NCBI GenBank assembly: GCA_026395155.1
Contig: JAPLZG010000121.1
Coordinates: forward strand, 1-5,672
Length of the DNA: 5,672 nucleotides
Reading direction: 5' to 3'
Source: Candidatus Tayloriibacteriota bacterium
GTDB lineage: Bacteria > Patescibacteriota > Minisyncoccia > Phycocordibacterales > GWA1-40-21
Shown: positions 4,756 through 5,672 of the stretch, piece by piece
Layout: the number at the start of each line of letters is the position of its first letter
Position numbering within the stretch: position 1 is the stretch's first letter
Translations under genes and position numbers: made by a program
Notes under the pieces: generated by a model
The model's input: only the letters and a program-made list of their open reading frames with translations
Told to the model about the DNA's origin: nothing
Database searches by the model: none

Positions 4756-5580
4756 TCACTTCAGTAAGATTATAGCACTTACCGCGATAGCTGCAGTTTC
4801 TGCTCGAAGAACTTGTTTACCCAAGGAAACACTTTTAATCCCTTTTTGCTTAAAAAATTCTCTTTCTTTATCACTCCAACCTCCCTCAGGACCCACTAAC
4901 GCAGCGATACGCTTCGACTGGATCCCCGCCTCAGTTGAGGAGGGGTGTTGAGTCTGCGAAACGGGGTGGTTGTGGCATTCTGATGCCGGGGCGGTTGAAG
5001 ATGCTAGGATGGATTCCTGCCTTCGCAGGAATGACAGACTAGAGAAAGGTTCCCCATCAAAATCCAACACAAAAAGTTCTCCACTGAAGTTTTCAATAGC
5101 TTTCTCTAAACTTTCCGGCTCAAAAATTTTAGGAAGTTTTACTTTTCCAGATTGTTCACTCGCTTCCTTTGCAATCTTTACTAATCTTTCAATATTCAAA
5201 TCTTTCTTTTCACTTCTCTCTGAAATTATCGGGTGAAATGCAGAAACACCAATTTCTGTACATTTTTGTACAATCAATTCAAAATTGTCTTTTTTTATTA
5301 CTGATTGAAATAAATGAACCTCAGGAGACGCCGACTCATGTGGACTTGACGCAGACAAACACGGATCATTTTCTTTATCAATAATCAAGACAGCCTCCTT
5401 TTTTGAAAGGATTTTAAAATGTGCTTCATATTCAAAACCATTTCCATTAAAAAGTATTATTTTGTCTCCAGATTTTAATCTAAAAACTCTTCCCCATTGA
5501 TTAAGGAATTCAGAATCATCAATCCTTATTTCTTTTCCTATTTCTATATTTTTATTTATGTAAAATCTATGTAAGCGCAT
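4756..5580 (-). CDS. rsmE: 16S rRNA (uracil-1498-N3)-methyltransferase RsmE, with two in-frame repeat-derived insertions
   Basis: RsmE uses S-adenosylmethionine to methylate N3 of U1498 in 16S rRNA within the 30S subunit. The N-terminal PUA-like part shows MRLHRFYI (1-8), then WGRVFRLKSGDKIILFNGNG (29-48). The linker and SPOUT domain show HLFQSVIKKDNFELIVQKCTEIGV (89-112), with ERSEKK after it. The knotted SAM-binding part follows: ALVGPEGGWSDKE (227-239) and SLGKQVLRAETAAIAVSAI (252-270). These are near-diagnostic. At 274 aa it is longer than the usual 235-250. The excess lies in two places: residues about 72-85 and about 183-222, both low-complexity-like and matching DNA repeats (listed separately), while the motifs around them are intact. 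The second insertion enters the SPOUT domain just before the GPEGG strand, so whether the enzyme folds normally is open. Stop is TGA. No Shine-Dalgarno precedes the ATG. Confidence 0.92.
   Translation of the reverse strand: MRLHRFYINKNIEIGKEIRIDDSEFLNQWGRVFRLKSGDKIILFNGNGFEYEAHFKILSKKEAVLIIDKENDPCLSASSPHESASPEVHLFQSVIKKDNFELIVQKCTEIGVSAFHPIISERSEKKDLNIERLVKIAKEASEQSGKVKLPKIFEPESLEKAIENFSGELFVLDFDGEPFSSLSFLRRQESILASSTAPASECHNHPVSQTQHPSSTEAGIQSKRIAALVGPEGGWSDKEREFFKQKGIKSVSLGKQVLRAETAAIAVSAIILLK
4915..5037. repeat. Hairpin-repeat insertion inside rsmE
   Basis: This stretch encodes about 40 extra RsmE residues (SFLRRQES... to ...EAGIQS). Its right part holds a perfect palindrome, ATTCCTGC (5013-5020) with GCAGGAAT (5025-5032) around CTTC. 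Its left part holds CCCC-G-CCTCA (4924-4933) with TGAGG-A-GGGG (4936-4945), and GGCAT/ATGCC (4974-4987) lies between. The GGATTCCTGC...GCAGGAATGAC form, and the FLRRQES peptide it encodes on the other strand, resemble widespread short bacterial hairpin repeats that are often met inside or beside genes. It is much richer in G+C than the rest of rsmE. The inserted length is a multiple of three in effect, because the frame continues straight into the SAM-binding motif. Confidence 0.75.
5329..5367 (+). repeat. Diverged 11-nt repeat array inside rsmE
   Basis: Units on the plus strand begin at 5329 (CGCCGACTCA, 10 nt), 5339 (TGTGGACTTGA), 5350 (CGCAGACAAAC) and 5361 (ACGGATC, partial). Bases 5339-5356 agree with the minus strand of 3860-3843 at 16 of 18 positions. 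The array encodes RsmE residues about 72-85 (a Ser/Pro/Ala-rich segment between the PUA-like and SPOUT parts), which other RsmE proteins generally lack. It therefore looks like an in-frame insertion of the same repeat that lies past holA. Confidence 0.6.
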
Positions 5581-5584
5581 AAGA

Positions 5585-5615
5585 TAGGTGTTAGGTGCTA
5601 GGTTTTAGCAGTTAG
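5585..5615. repeat. 7-nt tandem repeat upstream of rsmE
   Basis: Units TAGGTGT (5585-5591), TAGGTGC (5592-5598), TAGGTTT (5599-5605) and TAGCAGT (5606-5612) run in exact register, with a final TAG. The array starts 5 bp upstream of the rsmE start codon, so it would form most of the rsmE leader if transcription begins further right. It is followed by two CCAATA units (5621-5632). The rest of the right edge (5633-5672) is AT-rich, and I see no clear promoter boxes there. Confidence 0.6.
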
Positions 5616-5672
5616 AAAAACCAATACCAATACTAACAGAAATTGGACTATTTTCAATAACAAATAATAGCA

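Noticed and set aside
4970..5384. Plus-strand open frames opposite rsmE
   Set aside because: They are antisense to strongly conserved RsmE motifs and show no protein family signal of their own.

Overview
The window is AT-rich and gene-dense. It has short genes, tiny intergenic gaps between coding partners, and no clear Shine-Dalgarno sequence in front of any of its six genes. The protein families point to a candidate phyla radiation bacterium (Patescibacteria/Parcubacteria-like): a short DNA polymerase III delta subunit, a compact RsmE, a DUF4254 protein beside a polysaccharide pyruvyl transferase, and a NodU-type carbamoyltransferase. This placement rests on recognition of gene style and has not been tested by a search.

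Layout. Positions 1-953 (minus) hold the N-terminal two thirds or so of a NodU/CmcH-type carbamoyltransferase that runs off the left edge. A 33-bp divergent promoter region separates it from a plus-strand pair: a polysaccharide pyruvyl transferase-family protein (987-1742) and, 5 bp later, a DUF4254 protein (1748-2320). Together these look like the edge of a surface-glycan synthesis or decoration cluster. Positions 2321-2840 (520 bp) carry no credible protein gene. They are filled almost end to end with strong inverted repeats, several of them perfect 9-16 bp stems with 4-6 nt loops, which suggests a large structured noncoding RNA of a class I do not recognise. Next, 2841-3713 (plus) encodes a 290-aa protein with a transglutaminase/papain-like Cys-His-Asp arrangement.

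Convergent to it on the minus strand are holA (4609-3866) and, upstream of it, rsmE (5580-4756), both housekeeping genes. The holA/rsmE part is rich in small repeats. An 11-nt tandem repeat lies just past the holA stop. A 71-bp palindrome that can fold as a three-way junction lies between holA and rsmE. A 7-nt tandem repeat lies upstream of rsmE. The rsmE reading frame itself carries two in-frame insertions that look repeat-derived: one is a diverged copy of the same 11-nt repeat, the other a hairpin repeat of the GGATTCCTGC...GCAGGAAT type.

The most notable items are the unexplained structured region at 2318-2801 and the evidence that small repeats have been absorbed into the rsmE coding sequence without breaking the frame.
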